NCBI GenBank assembly: GCA_016125255.1
Contig: WGMD01000002.1
Location: 496,001-560,000, forward strand
Direction: 5' to 3'
Source: Planctomycetota bacterium
GTDB lineage: Bacteria; Planctomycetota; Phycisphaerae; Phycisphaerales; Zrk34
DNA: 64,000 nt
The position numbers were made by a program, and so were the translations under genes. The notes beneath the pieces were generated by a model. It saw nothing but the letters and a program-made list of their open reading frames with translations, did not search any database and was not told the origin of the DNA. Position 1 is the stretch's first letter, and each line of letters opens with the position of its first letter. Below, piece after piece: positions 15,785 through 24,243 of this stretch.

Positions 15785-18641
15785 GAGCCAGTCTCCAGAA
15801 AAAGTTTCAGGTGCGGGTCCGACATTATATCTCATCGATGGCCACGCGCAGATTTTCCGCGCCTACCACGCCATCCGCGGCGGACTCAACTCCCCCGTCA
15901 CCGGCGAACCCACCAACGCCACCTTCGGCTTCGTCGGCATGCTCCTGAAGCTTTTCCGCGATTGTCACCCCGATTACGTGGTCGTCGCCATCGACGCCTC
16001 CGGCGATCAGGGCACGTTCCGCTCCCAGCTTGACCCGCAGTACAAGGCCAATCGCGACGCCCCGCCGGAGGACCTGGAGCCGCAGGTCCAGCGCATCGTC
16101 GAAATCTGTCAGCTCTGGCGCATCCCCGTGCTGGGCATCGAAGGCGTGGAGGCCGACGACACGATCGCCACGCTCGTGACCCGCCTCACCGCCGATCCGA
16201 ATCTGCGCATCCGCATCGTCTCGCGCGACAAGGACCTTCAGCAGCTTCTTTCCGATCGCGTCTCGCTCTATGACATTCACAAGGACGAGACGATCGACGT
16301 GGCGGCGCTTCATGCAAACCTCGGCATCGCGCCCGCACAGGTCATCGACATGCTCGCCCTCATGGGCGACAACGTCGATAACATCCCCGGTGTCCACGGC
16401 GTCGGACCCAAGACCGCCGCCAAACTCATCAGCCAGTACGGCTCGCTCAACAACCTCCTCGCCCATACCGACGACCTCTCCGGCAAACTCAAGGAGAACA
16501 TCGAAGCCGCACGCGACCGCCTGCCCCTCAACATCGAGCTTGTCACGCTCAAGCACGATGTCCCCGTGGACTTCAGTCTCGAAGACGCCCGCGTCGGCCC
16601 CCCGCCCGTCGATGTCCTCCGCCCCATGTTCAAACAACTGGGCTTCACGCGTCACATCACTGAACTCGAAGCCGCTTGCGGCTTAGCATCTTCTCCTCCC
16701 GCCGCGCCCGTCAAAACCACGCCGCAAAAACCCGCCGCCGAAATCCTCCCCGCCGACAATCTCTTCGCCGCGCTGCACAACGAAGAGCACACACCGTCCA
16801 CCCCCAAAACGCTCGCCCATTACGATCTGATCGCCACGCGCGAGCAGCTTGATGAACTCGTCGCCACGCTCAAGACCGTCCAAACGCTCAGCGTCGACAC
16901 CGAAACCGATCAGCTCGATCCGATGCGCGCCAAGATGGTCGGCGTGTGCCTTTCATGGGCGAATGAACAGGGCGTGTACATCCCCGTCCGCTCCGCCAAT
17001 CCGTCCGAACATCTGGACGAGCCCACCGTCATCGCGGCGATCAAGCCCATTCTCGAAGACCCCGCGATCGAGAAGGTCGGACAGAACCTCAAGTACGACA
17101 TGATCGTCCTGCGCCGGGCGGGCGTGCGGCTCAACATGGCCAAAAGCTTCGACACCATCGTCGCCAGCTACCTCATCGACGCCACGCGCTCGTCGCACAA
17201 ACTCGACAACCTCGCCCTGGCGTTTCTCAACTACACGATGATCCCCATCACCGACCTGATCGGTTCTGGGAAGCATCAGCGATCGATGGTCGATCTGCCC
17301 GCGTCCACCGTCTGCCCCTACGGCGCGGAGGATGCCGACATCGCCCTGCGTCTGCGCCAGTTGTTCGCCCGGCAGATCAAGATCATGGGCATCACGGAAT
17401 TGTTTGAGAAGCTGGAGATGCCGCTCGTCGAAGTGCTGGCGGAGCTCGAATACAACGGGATTCAGTGCGACCCCGATGAGCTGGCGCGTCAGAAGGTCAC
17501 GGTCGATGAGCGCATCGCGGAACTGCACGATCAGATTCTCAAAACGGCGGGCGTCGACTTTAATCCCGATTCGCCCAAGCAGCTTGCCGATGTGCTTTTC
17601 AACAAGCTCGGATGCAAGGTCGTCAAGCGTCGCAAGACGGGGCCTTCGACGGACAGCGAGGTGCTGGCCCGCATCGCCGACGAGCAGCCGCCGCCGGGGT
17701 CGGTCGTGGCGGAACTCATCCTCGAATACCGCATGCTCACGAAACTGCGCGGGACGTATTTGCAGTCTCTCGCCGATGCGATCAATCCGCAGACACATCG
17801 GATTCACGCGAGTTTCAATCAGGTCGTCGCCGCCACGGGCCGGTTGTCGAGCAGCGATCCGAATCTGCAGAACATTCCGATCCGCACGGACCTGGGCCGG
17901 CAGATTCGCAAGGCCTTCGTCGCGCCGCCGGGGTCGGTGCTTCTCGCGGCCGACTACTCGCAGATCGAATTGCGCCTGCTGGCGCATCTCTCGCAGGACC
18001 GGACGTTGATCAGTGCCTTTGAGAATGACATGGACATTCACAAGGTCGTCGCCGCCGAAGTGTTCGGCGTCCCGGTCGAAGAAGTCACCAGCGAGCAGCG
18101 CGGCGTGGCGAAGATGGTCAACTTCGGCATCGTCTACGGCATCACGCCCTTCGGTCTCGCCCGCCGTCTCCCCGCCGGCACGGCGGGATCAAGCGTCGAC
18201 GTCGCCAAGAAGATCATTCACGACTACAAGAACCGCTACCCCAAGATCAACCAGTTCCTCGCCGACTGCGTCGCGGAGGCGGAACTGAAGGGGTATGTCG
18301 AAACCATCTGCAAGCGCCGCCGTCCGATCCCCGAAGTGAAATCGAACAACCCGAACCTCGCCGCGTTCGGACGGCGCATCGCGATCAACACGGTCGTGCA
18401 GGGTTCCGCGGCGGACCTGATCAAGATGGCGATGGTGAATCTGCATCAGCGCATCGAACGCGAGCATCGCCCGCTGAAAATGCTCGTGCAAATCCACGAT
18501 GAAGTCCTCTTCCAACTCGACGGCCCGGACGCGCCCGGACATGCGGCGATGGTATCAGAGGAGATGTCCAACGCCATGAAGTTGATCGTCCCGCTGAAAG
18601 TGCAGACGGCATGGGGCCCGACATGGTTTGACTGCAAGTGA
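15783..18641 (+). CDS. polA: DNA polymerase I
   Basis: 952 residues with all three domains. The 5'-3' exonuclease is about residues 12-295 (LIDGHAQIFRAYHAI, GVEADDTIATL, GDNVDNIPGVHGVG). The 3'-5' proofreading domain has its metal ligands: DTETDQLD near 370, QNLKYDMIVL, and YGAEDADIALRL. The polymerase domain has motif A (LLAADYSQIELRLLAHLSQD), motif B (AKMVNFGIVYGIT) and motif C (VQIHDEVLFQL). Proofreading is therefore likely active. A linker of about 60 residues after residue 295 is Pro/Ala-rich and contains a genomic palindromic repeat. No good ribosome site precedes the ATG, which overlaps the divergent peroxiredoxin start. Confidence 0.95.
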   Translation: MSQSPEKVSGAGPTLYLIDGHAQIFRAYHAIRGGLNSPVTGEPTNATFGFVGMLLKLFRDCHPDYVVVAIDASGDQGTFRSQLDPQYKANRDAPPEDLEPQVQRIVEICQLWRIPVLGIEGVEADDTIATLVTRLTADPNLRIRIVSRDKDLQQLLSDRVSLYDIHKDETIDVAALHANLGIAPAQVIDMLALMGDNVDNIPGVHGVGPKTAAKLISQYGSLNNLLAHTDDLSGKLKENIEAARDRLPLNIELVTLKHDVPVDFSLEDARVGPPPVDVLRPMFKQLGFTRHITELEAACGLASSPPAAPVKTTPQKPAAEILPADNLFAALHNEEHTPSTPKTLAHYDLIATREQLDELVATLKTVQTLSVDTETDQLDPMRAKMVGVCLSWANEQGVYIPVRSANPSEHLDEPTVIAAIKPILEDPAIEKVGQNLKYDMIVLRRAGVRLNMAKSFDTIVASYLIDATRSSHKLDNLALAFLNYTMIPITDLIGSGKHQRSMVDLPASTVCPYGAEDADIALRLRQLFARQIKIMGITELFEKLEMPLVEVLAELEYNGIQCDPDELARQKVTVDERIAELHDQILKTAGVDFNPDSPKQLADVLFNKLGCKVVKRRKTGPSTDSEVLARIADEQPPPGSVVAELILEYRMLTKLRGTYLQSLADAINPQTHRIHASFNQVVAATGRLSSSDPNLQNIPIRTDLGRQIRKAFVAPPGSVLLAADYSQIELRLLAHLSQDRTLISAFENDMDIHKVVAAEVFGVPVEEVTSEQRGVAKMVNFGIVYGITPFGLARRLPAGTAGSSVDVAKKIIHDYKNRYPKINQFLADCVAEAELKGYVETICKRRRPIPEVKSNNPNLAAFGRRIAINTVVQGSAADLIKMAMVNLHQRIEREHRPLKMLVQIHDEVLFQLDGPDAPGHAAMVSEEMSNAMKLIVPLKVQTAWGPTWFDCK
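16668..16688. repeat. REP-like palindrome inside polA
   Basis: GAAGCCGCTTGCGGCTTAGC plus A: two 7-bp arms around TT. The same 21 bases occur, reverse-complemented, in the intergenic DNA at 20446-20466. Within polA it encodes EAACGLA at the border of the exonuclease domain and the Pro/Ala linker. Confidence 0.8.
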
Positions 18642-18648
18642 GACTGCG

Positions 18649-19872
18649 ATGAATGTTCTTCTCCTTGGCGCCGGCTGTTCAAAAAGCTACAGCGCCTCCC
18701 CCACCGGTGTCCGGATGCCGCTGGCGCGTGATTTTTTCCAGACGTACAACCGACTCAAAATCTCCGAGAATCCGTGGGTTCTTGTCGGCAATATTCTCAA
18801 TGTCGCGCATGCGCGGCTGGGCATTGAGCCGATTGATTTTGTCCATGCGGATTTCGATATTGAAGAATTTCATTCCATGATTGAGCAGACGATGCTGCAA
18901 TTATTGGAGATGCCCCGCGAATCGATGACGCCCGAACTTCATGAGAATCTCTACGAACACTGGAAGGCCTACTCTGAACTGATCTTTCTTTTCGCGAGTG
19001 TCATCAATGAGATTCAGAACGGCCCGATTTCCGAAACGCACATGCGTCTGGCGCGATGTGTTCAGGAAGGTGATCGGATCATCACATTCAACTGGGACAC
19101 GCTCATGGATCGCGCACTGGCCGAGGTTCATCGGTGGTGCGTTGATACCGGCTATGGCGTGACGCCGCGCGGCGTCTTTCGCAACGGATGGGTGAGTCCG
19201 GCATGCGAACACCTTGGTGACATTCCTATTCTCAAGCTTCATGGATCCTCGAATTGGATCACCAGCGCGCCCACGAACGACCAAAACGGCGCGATCACGC
19301 TCACGCAGCGTGCCGACCCGAGCACGTTCTATGTCTACGAATGCTCCGATCAGCCGTATGCGACCTATGACGGGCGCTACATGCCCGGATACGAGCCGTA
19401 TTCGTATGGATATTATCCGCCGAACATCATGGGCGATCCCGGCAAACCGGCGCGCGAGGGTTATGTATTCGTGCGTGCCAAGCCGCGATTTCCCTGGATG
19501 CCGCGCGGCACAGCGGATGCTCGCGGCCTGACATCCATGCCGTTGATCATTCCGCCGGTCAAGCAAAAACAATATGCATTATTCGGCTCGCTCTTTGAGC
19601 AACTGTGGCGCCTTGCCGAAACGGCGCTGACGCGATGCGACCGGCTGATCATCATCGGCTATTCATTTCCGAGAACCGATCTGCGCAGCAATGAGCTGAT
19701 CATGCAGGCATTTTTGAAACGACATGCTCCGCCGCAAATCGTGATCGTCGATCCAAAACCCGACGACGTGGCCCATCTGTTCACACACGTTTTCGGCGCC
19801 CCCGCTTCGAATGTCCGTACGTTCCGAGAATACTGGTCGGAGACATCTGATCCGACCCGCCTGTTCGCATGA
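18649..19872 (+). CDS. SIR2-like domain protein, possible NAD-consuming defence gene
   Basis: 407 residues. The N-terminal LLLGAGCSKSY is the Rossmann nucleotide-binding turn of stand-alone SIR2-like proteins. ITFNWDTLMD near residue 145 and ILKLHGSSNW near 194 match the Asn- and His-bearing motifs of the catalytic site, and a late IIIGYSFPRTD is also typical. There is no zinc-binding Cys quartet of classical deacetylase sirtuins. Relatives include NAD-degrading anti-phage effectors, but others are uncharacterised. It starts 8 bp after polA on the same strand with only a weak ribosome site. No second gene of a defence system is beside it, so its role is open. Confidence 0.72.
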   Translation: MNVLLLGAGCSKSYSASPTGVRMPLARDFFQTYNRLKISENPWVLVGNILNVAHARLGIEPIDFVHADFDIEEFHSMIEQTMLQLLEMPRESMTPELHENLYEHWKAYSELIFLFASVINEIQNGPISETHMRLARCVQEGDRIITFNWDTLMDRALAEVHRWCVDTGYGVTPRGVFRNGWVSPACEHLGDIPILKLHGSSNWITSAPTNDQNGAITLTQRADPSTFYVYECSDQPYATYDGRYMPGYEPYSYGYYPPNIMGDPGKPAREGYVFVRAKPRFPWMPRGTADARGLTSMPLIIPPVKQKQYALFGSLFEQLWRLAETALTRCDRLIIIGYSFPRTDLRSNELIMQAFLKRHAPPQIVIVDPKPDDVAHLFTHVFGAPASNVRTFREYWSETSDPTRLFA

Positions 19873-19920
19873 CATTCGGGCGGCGGCATCGGTCCGCTGT
19901 TGTGCGGTGCGCGTCCAAAT

Positions 19921-19950
19921 GAAAAGCGGGGTGACTGAAGTCACCCCGCC
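19921..19950 (-). terminator. Intrinsic terminator of the cytochrome operon
   Basis: On the minus strand an 11-bp perfect stem (GCGGGGTGACT / AGTCACCCCGC) ends in TTTTC. It follows the cytochrome gene at 19974. Confidence 0.85.
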
Positions 19951-19973
19951 TTGAAGATCGAATCGTGATGCGA

Positions 19974-20327
19974 TCAGTCTTCGCGGTGCGCTTCGTGGCA
20001 GCCCTTGCAGTCAATCGCCGTCTTGAGCGCTTCGCTGGGCTTGCCGGGGGCGGCGGAGGCGAGCGCGGTCTGCACGGCGGCGACGCGCTTCTTCCAGTCG
20101 GCGACGTCGCCCTTGGGCGGCTTCATGTCGGCCATCGCCTTGTACGCCGCGGTGAGCGTGGCGAGTTCCTCGGCCGATGCCTCGCCCTTGACCGCACGGG
20201 CGGCGACGGAGGTCTTGCCCTTGTGCAGCTTCTTCATGATGTTCTCCATCGACATCTTGCCGTCTTCGGCGTGCACCATACCGACAATGCACAACAGCCC
20301 GACGACCGCCATAAGCGAACGCAGCAT
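19974..20327 (-). CDS. Exported class II-like c-type cytochrome
   Basis: 117 residues. A signal peptide (LMAVVGLLCIVGMVHA) precedes a mainly helical domain with one haem-attachment motif, CKGCH, very near the C-terminus. That arrangement fits the four-helix cytochrome c' / class II type rather than the common class I. AAGGAG seven bases before ATG 20327 fixes the start; the open frame extends upstream without support. It is the last gene of a run from the sialate esterase (23089) through the unknown secreted protein (21481), and could be a periplasmic electron carrier. Confidence 0.8.
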   Translation of the reverse strand: MLRSLMAVVGLLCIVGMVHAEDGKMSMENIMKKLHKGKTSVAARAVKGEASAEELATLTAAYKAMADMKPPKGDVADWKKRVAAVQTALASAAPGKPSEALKTAIDCKGCHEAHRED

Positions 20328-20445
20328 ACGAAAACTCCTTGCGGCAATATTCCGGTTTCGCGCCGGTGCGAGGCGGACGCTCCGCCTCATGATTGCACCT
20401 GCGATCACGGAGACATTATTCCACGCCATCCGTCTCAAAGGCAAG

Positions 20446-20466
20446 TGCTAAGCCGCAAGCGGCTTC
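20446..20466. repeat. REP-like palindrome, intergenic copy
   Basis: TGCTAAGCCGCAAGCGGCTT plus C is the exact reverse complement of the 21-bp copy in polA. It reaches the stop codon of the gene at 20465 and so could form its 3' hairpin. Confidence 0.8.
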
Positions 20467-21481
20467 ATTTGTCCTGCGGCTTGCCGTACTCGGGCGGGAG
20501 GAACTGGAGCTTGTCCCATGGAAAGCCCTTGAGGATGAAATAAATGGGCGTGTCGCCGAACAGGGCCGGGTACGGATCGGGCTGCCCGATCTGCGTGTAT
20601 GCCAGAGCGTTATTGGCACGCAGACTGATCGACCCGGCCTTGTCCCAGACGACGAAGCCGTACTGCTGGGCGGCCTTGGCGATGATTTTGCCCATCGGGT
20701 GCATCGGCAGCGCATCGACGTCGATGCTCGGGTCGAGCCGAAAACGCGTGCCCTCGGCGATGCGGTTGGGGACGTTGTCGGGGTTGTAGCCGTCGGACCG
20801 GTTGGCAGGCCAGGGGTGAATCTTCCATGTCTCGGTGTCGACGAGCGCGATGCCCATGACGTGCCTTATCTCGCCGCGGGCGAGTTCCTCGGGCGTGATC
20901 TGTCCGCCCATGAAAGGCAGTCCCGTCGCCGTCGTGCCGTGCGGATGTTTCCAGATGCCGTCGCTCTTGGAGACGTGCTCCATCCGCCCGCCCCATGCCG
21001 CCTGCCACTTCCCCTCGATCTTCCGCGCCTTCCAGAATTCCCACATCGTGTCCGTCGACGGCTGATAGATTGTCATCTCCATGTCCGTCCCCGCCGACGG
21101 CAGTGCGTAATCGGGAATCGGCACCGCCGCCCACTGTTCGATCAGCGCCTTGTCGATGTATCCATTGTTCTGCGCGTCCCACTGCTCAACGCGCACCGTC
21201 TTCACCTCCGGCCCGACGATGTACACCGGACTGCAATACTCTTTGATGTTGATCGTCGTCGTGCCGTAATACTTTTTGATCTGGCGAAGAATGTCAGCCG
21301 TGTACGCATCGGACTTGGGGTCGATCGGCGCGTCCTTGGGAAGCGGTTGATACCAGAAGCTGCCGGCGTCAAAGACGCGCTCGGGCACTTCCTGCGAGGG
21401 AATTTTCGCCACATCGCCGCGCACGACGGTCAACATGGCGATGATCAAAACCATCGAGAAAACGGCTGATATTTTCAACAT
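20465..21481 (-). CDS. Exported protein of unrecognised family
   Basis: 338 residues. The signal peptide is hydrophobic (FSMVLIIAMLTVV). The mature protein has FWYQPLPKDAPIDPKSDAYT, WEFWKARKIEGKWQAAWGG and a His-containing IRHVMGIALVDTETW. I have a general memory of similar secreted proteins with an AAWGG core in actinobacteria and planctomycetes but cannot name a function. GGAG nine bases before the ATG supports the start. It lies 24 nt after the sialate esterase and upstream of the cytochrome gene, so the three are probably co-transcribed. Confidence 0.75.
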   Translation of the reverse strand: MLKISAVFSMVLIIAMLTVVRGDVAKIPSQEVPERVFDAGSFWYQPLPKDAPIDPKSDAYTADILRQIKKYYGTTTINIKEYCSPVYIVGPEVKTVRVEQWDAQNNGYIDKALIEQWAAVPIPDYALPSAGTDMEMTIYQPSTDTMWEFWKARKIEGKWQAAWGGRMEHVSKSDGIWKHPHGTTATGLPFMGGQITPEELARGEIRHVMGIALVDTETWKIHPWPANRSDGYNPDNVPNRIAEGTRFRLDPSIDVDALPMHPMGKIIAKAAQQYGFVVWDKAGSISLRANNALAYTQIGQPDPYPALFGDTPIYFILKGFPWDKLQFLPPEYGKPQDK

Positions 21482-21505
21482 GGCGGTTGCTCCGAAGGTT
21501 GATGT

Positions 21506-23089
21506 TCACCAGCCGTCCGTGCGGAACGGCGAGGCGGGCAGGCCTTCTATATTGTAGAGGTTCGCGCCTTCGGGGTTCATCGAATAGGCGTAGCGCACCG
21601 CGACGGGTTTGGCGACCTGATCGGACCAGACGAGGACGCTCGAACCGTCGATCTTCGCATTGGCCCAGACCCACTTCTTGTCCTCGCCGGCGATGGCGAA
21701 GCGCTTGAGCTGGCCGTCCGTGATTTCCTTGGTCGGTTCCAGGCCGTGTTTTTCGCCGACGATCAGACCGGCGCCGACGTGGTCGAAGTCGATGCGGATT
21801 TTGCCCTCTTCGATTTTCATCGATCGATACAGCGGGCCGCTGACGACGACGTCCTTCTTGTACACGTCGCGCAGGGCCCATCGTGCGAGCCGATCGCCGA
21901 CGTCCTGTTTGTCCTTGGGGTGGATGTCGTTGGCTTCACCGATGTCGATGATGACGGCCATGCCGGTGTTGGGCAGCGTAAGCGTCTGTCGCTGGGCCTC
22001 CCGGATGCGTGCCCATCCGTCGCCGCCGGCGGGGTAGTCGACCGGCTGCTGAAAGTTGGCGAGCTGCACGAAATAGAAATACTGCGGGAAGTCGGCGGGC
22101 TGCTCGAAGACGGTGCGCCATCCCTCGATGAGCGCCTTCATCTTGTAGAAATATTCAACGCCTTCGGAGCCATTGGATTCGCCCTGATACCAGAGCGCGC
22201 CTCGGACGCCGAAGGGAACCAGCGGGGCGACCATGCCGTTGTAGATCGTAGTGGGCGAACCGTAATTGAGGTACAAATCGCCGGGCTTTGCGGGCATTTC
22301 GGGAATGCCCCGGCCGGCGGCAAGCTGCGTGCGGGCCTGCGGAAGCCAGGCATCGAGCTGGCTGAAGTACGTCGCCCATGCCGCCTTGCCCGCGTCGGCG
22401 TTCGGATCGAATTGATCGACGAACTTGGCCTGCTCGGCCAGCTCGGACACGGCGTGATACCCGACGGGCGGGATCCACGGCTCGATGCGCGTCCCGCCCC
22501 AGTTGGTGCCGATGAGCCCGATGGGCACGCCGGTTTCCTTCTGAATCTTGCGACCGAAGAAGAAGCCCGCCGCCGAGAACCCGCCGGTCGTCTGCGGCGT
22601 ACACAGACGCCATTGACCATTGCACTGCCGGCGCGGTGCCGGGGCGATCTCGTGTCCCCACACATCGAAGATACGGATCATCGGCAGATCGGCCGATGCG
22701 ACCTCCTGCTGACCGTTGATCGATCCGCCGGTGCCGAACTCCATGTTCGACTGCCCCGAGCAGATCCACACATCGCCGACGAGGATGTCCTTGATGATCT
22801 TCTTGTCCTTGCCTTCGATCTCCATCTCGCGCGGCTCGCTCGACGCCTCCATCGCATCAAGCTGCACTTTCCATGCGCCGAACGGGTCAGCCGTCGCCTG
22901 TTTCGTCTGACCGGCGAAGCGCACCGTCACCGTCTCGCCGGGCGAGGCCCAACCCCAGATCGGCGTCGTCCGGCCGCGTTGGAGCATCATGTGGTCGCTG
23001 ATGACGGTCGGCAGCGTGATCTGGGCATGCAGCACCGATGGCACGAACAACGCGCACAACATCGCGATCAGAACTCGACGGCTTCGCAT
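21506..23089 (-). CDS. Sialate O-acetylesterase-like secreted esterase
   Basis: 527 residues with a signal peptide (VLIAMLCALFVPSVLHA). The catalytic Ser lies in VWICSGQSNMEFG, the SGNH-like hallmark of the 9-O-acetylesterase family. GLIGTNWGGTRIEPWIP and ANDIHPKDKQDVGDRLARWA (probable Asp/His of the site) follow. The N-terminal part is a beta-rich domain typical of the family. It removes O-acetyl groups from sialic acids or, in marine planctomycetes, probably from acetylated algal or host glycans. GAGGT precedes the ATG. It is divergent from the secreted protein at 23205, with about 115 bp shared as promoter region. Confidence 0.9.
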   Translation of the reverse strand: MRSRRVLIAMLCALFVPSVLHAQITLPTVISDHMMLQRGRTTPIWGWASPGETVTVRFAGQTKQATADPFGAWKVQLDAMEASSEPREMEIEGKDKKIIKDILVGDVWICSGQSNMEFGTGGSINGQQEVASADLPMIRIFDVWGHEIAPAPRRQCNGQWRLCTPQTTGGFSAAGFFFGRKIQKETGVPIGLIGTNWGGTRIEPWIPPVGYHAVSELAEQAKFVDQFDPNADAGKAAWATYFSQLDAWLPQARTQLAAGRGIPEMPAKPGDLYLNYGSPTTIYNGMVAPLVPFGVRGALWYQGESNGSEGVEYFYKMKALIEGWRTVFEQPADFPQYFYFVQLANFQQPVDYPAGGDGWARIREAQRQTLTLPNTGMAVIIDIGEANDIHPKDKQDVGDRLARWALRDVYKKDVVVSGPLYRSMKIEEGKIRIDFDHVGAGLIVGEKHGLEPTKEITDGQLKRFAIAGEDKKWVWANAKIDGSSVLVWSDQVAKPVAVRYAYSMNPEGANLYNIEGLPASPFRTDGW

Positions 23090-23204
23090 ACGTCACCTCA
23101 TGGAAATGGGGAGGAAACCGCATGATTATGGCCCGTTTTGCGCGATCTGTCTATACTGGCCCAACCGCCGAACAATTGTCTCCGCAATCGAATGAGGTGC
23201 CGAC

Positions 23205-24062
23205 ATGGTGCGAATCCAAGGCGTGATGCTGTGGGCGATGATGTTCGCGATGCTCGGCAGCGGCGCGGTCCGGGCGGACGATCCGGGCAACTACAAGCCG
23301 ATGCCCTGGCACCTGATCGATCTGTGGTGGGACCTGGGGCGGGACCAGAAATTTGAAAGCTATTCGATTGATGTGCAGATCACCGGCAAACTCGATCCGG
23401 ACATCCGCATGTACATCGCGCCGATCGGATTGGGCCAATTTGACGAACAGAAATTCTACGGCGGGATGCAGACGCTGCTCGGCCGGGCGCATCGCAAAAC
23501 GGACATGAACAAGTGGTTCGACAAGCTGGGCACGGGCGCGATCTTCAGCCGATGGGGCACGCGCGATCTGGCGGCGACACGCACGGCAGACGACGGCGTG
23601 TGCGAACAGGCGGGATACGAAGGCGACTTCGTCTCCGTGCGCCGGCCGATCAGATGGGGCGTCGGCAAGTACACCTACCAGCTTGTCCGCATGGACCACG
23701 AACAGATCGACGGCAAGACCTACACATGGGTCGGCTGCTTCATCACCGATCACCAGACGCAGGAGCATGCCTACATCGGCGGGCTCCGCTTCGAAGGCGA
23801 AGACCTGAAGCTCGACCGGAAGATCGCCTCGTTCATCGAAATCTACGGCGCGGCGATCGACCCGGATCGCATTCCCGTTTTGAGCGTGACCTTCTCGAAC
23901 ATCATGGTCAACGGCGAACCCTACGAGCCGCGCAACTGCACGGCGATTTACCCCGACGGCGTCCCCGATTACGCCGACGCAAAGGTCGGCGAAAAGCAGG
24001 CGGTCATCATCGACCTGGGCCACAAGTTTGACCGTAAACGCCGGTCCGACAAGCTGTTTTGA
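23205..24062 (+). CDS. Exported protein, possibly DUF3472-like
   Basis: 285 residues with a signal peptide (MLWAMMFAMLGSGAVRA). The core includes FSRWGTRDLAATRTADDG and GYEGDFVSVRRPIRWGVGKY. That pattern, a Trp-Gly motif followed by a Gly-rich strand and a KYTYQL strand, recalls DUF3472 secreted proteins, but I hold this loosely. GAGGTG six bases before the ATG supports the start. It stands between a divergent sialate esterase and a PEP-CTERM gene. Confidence 0.65.
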   Translation: MVRIQGVMLWAMMFAMLGSGAVRADDPGNYKPMPWHLIDLWWDLGRDQKFESYSIDVQITGKLDPDIRMYIAPIGLGQFDEQKFYGGMQTLLGRAHRKTDMNKWFDKLGTGAIFSRWGTRDLAATRTADDGVCEQAGYEGDFVSVRRPIRWGVGKYTYQLVRMDHEQIDGKTYTWVGCFITDHQTQEHAYIGGLRFEGEDLKLDRKIASFIEIYGAAIDPDRIPVLSVTFSNIMVNGEPYEPRNCTAIYPDGVPDYADAKVGEKQAVIIDLGHKFDRKRRSDKLF

Positions 24063-24194
24063 TAATTTCGGGATGTCAGGTCAAATCCTGATCGACTTTT
24101 TTCGGCCCCGAATGCACAATCGGGCTCTGATTGTGTCATAAACCTATGGACCGCGCCGGTTTGTTGTGGCGCCGAGGCGTAGCGACATATGGAG

Positions 24195-24212
24195 ATCACG
24201 TCCGGACGTGAT
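24195..24212. promoter_or_regulatory. Perfect 18-bp palindrome upstream of the PEP-CTERM gene
   Basis: ATCACGTCCGGACGTGAT is a perfect inverted repeat with 9-bp arms and no spacer, ending 31 bases before the ATG at 24244. It could be an operator for a dimeric repressor or a structure in the mRNA leader. No T-run follows, so it is not a terminator. Confidence 0.5.
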
Positions 24213-24243
24213 GGACGCAGGAACATCGGGAAAGGAATGAGTC

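Noticed and set aside
24100-24140. CACAATC/GATTGTG hairpin after the secreted protein gene
   Set aside because: The stem is short with a wide loop and there is no T-run, so I did not list it as a terminator.
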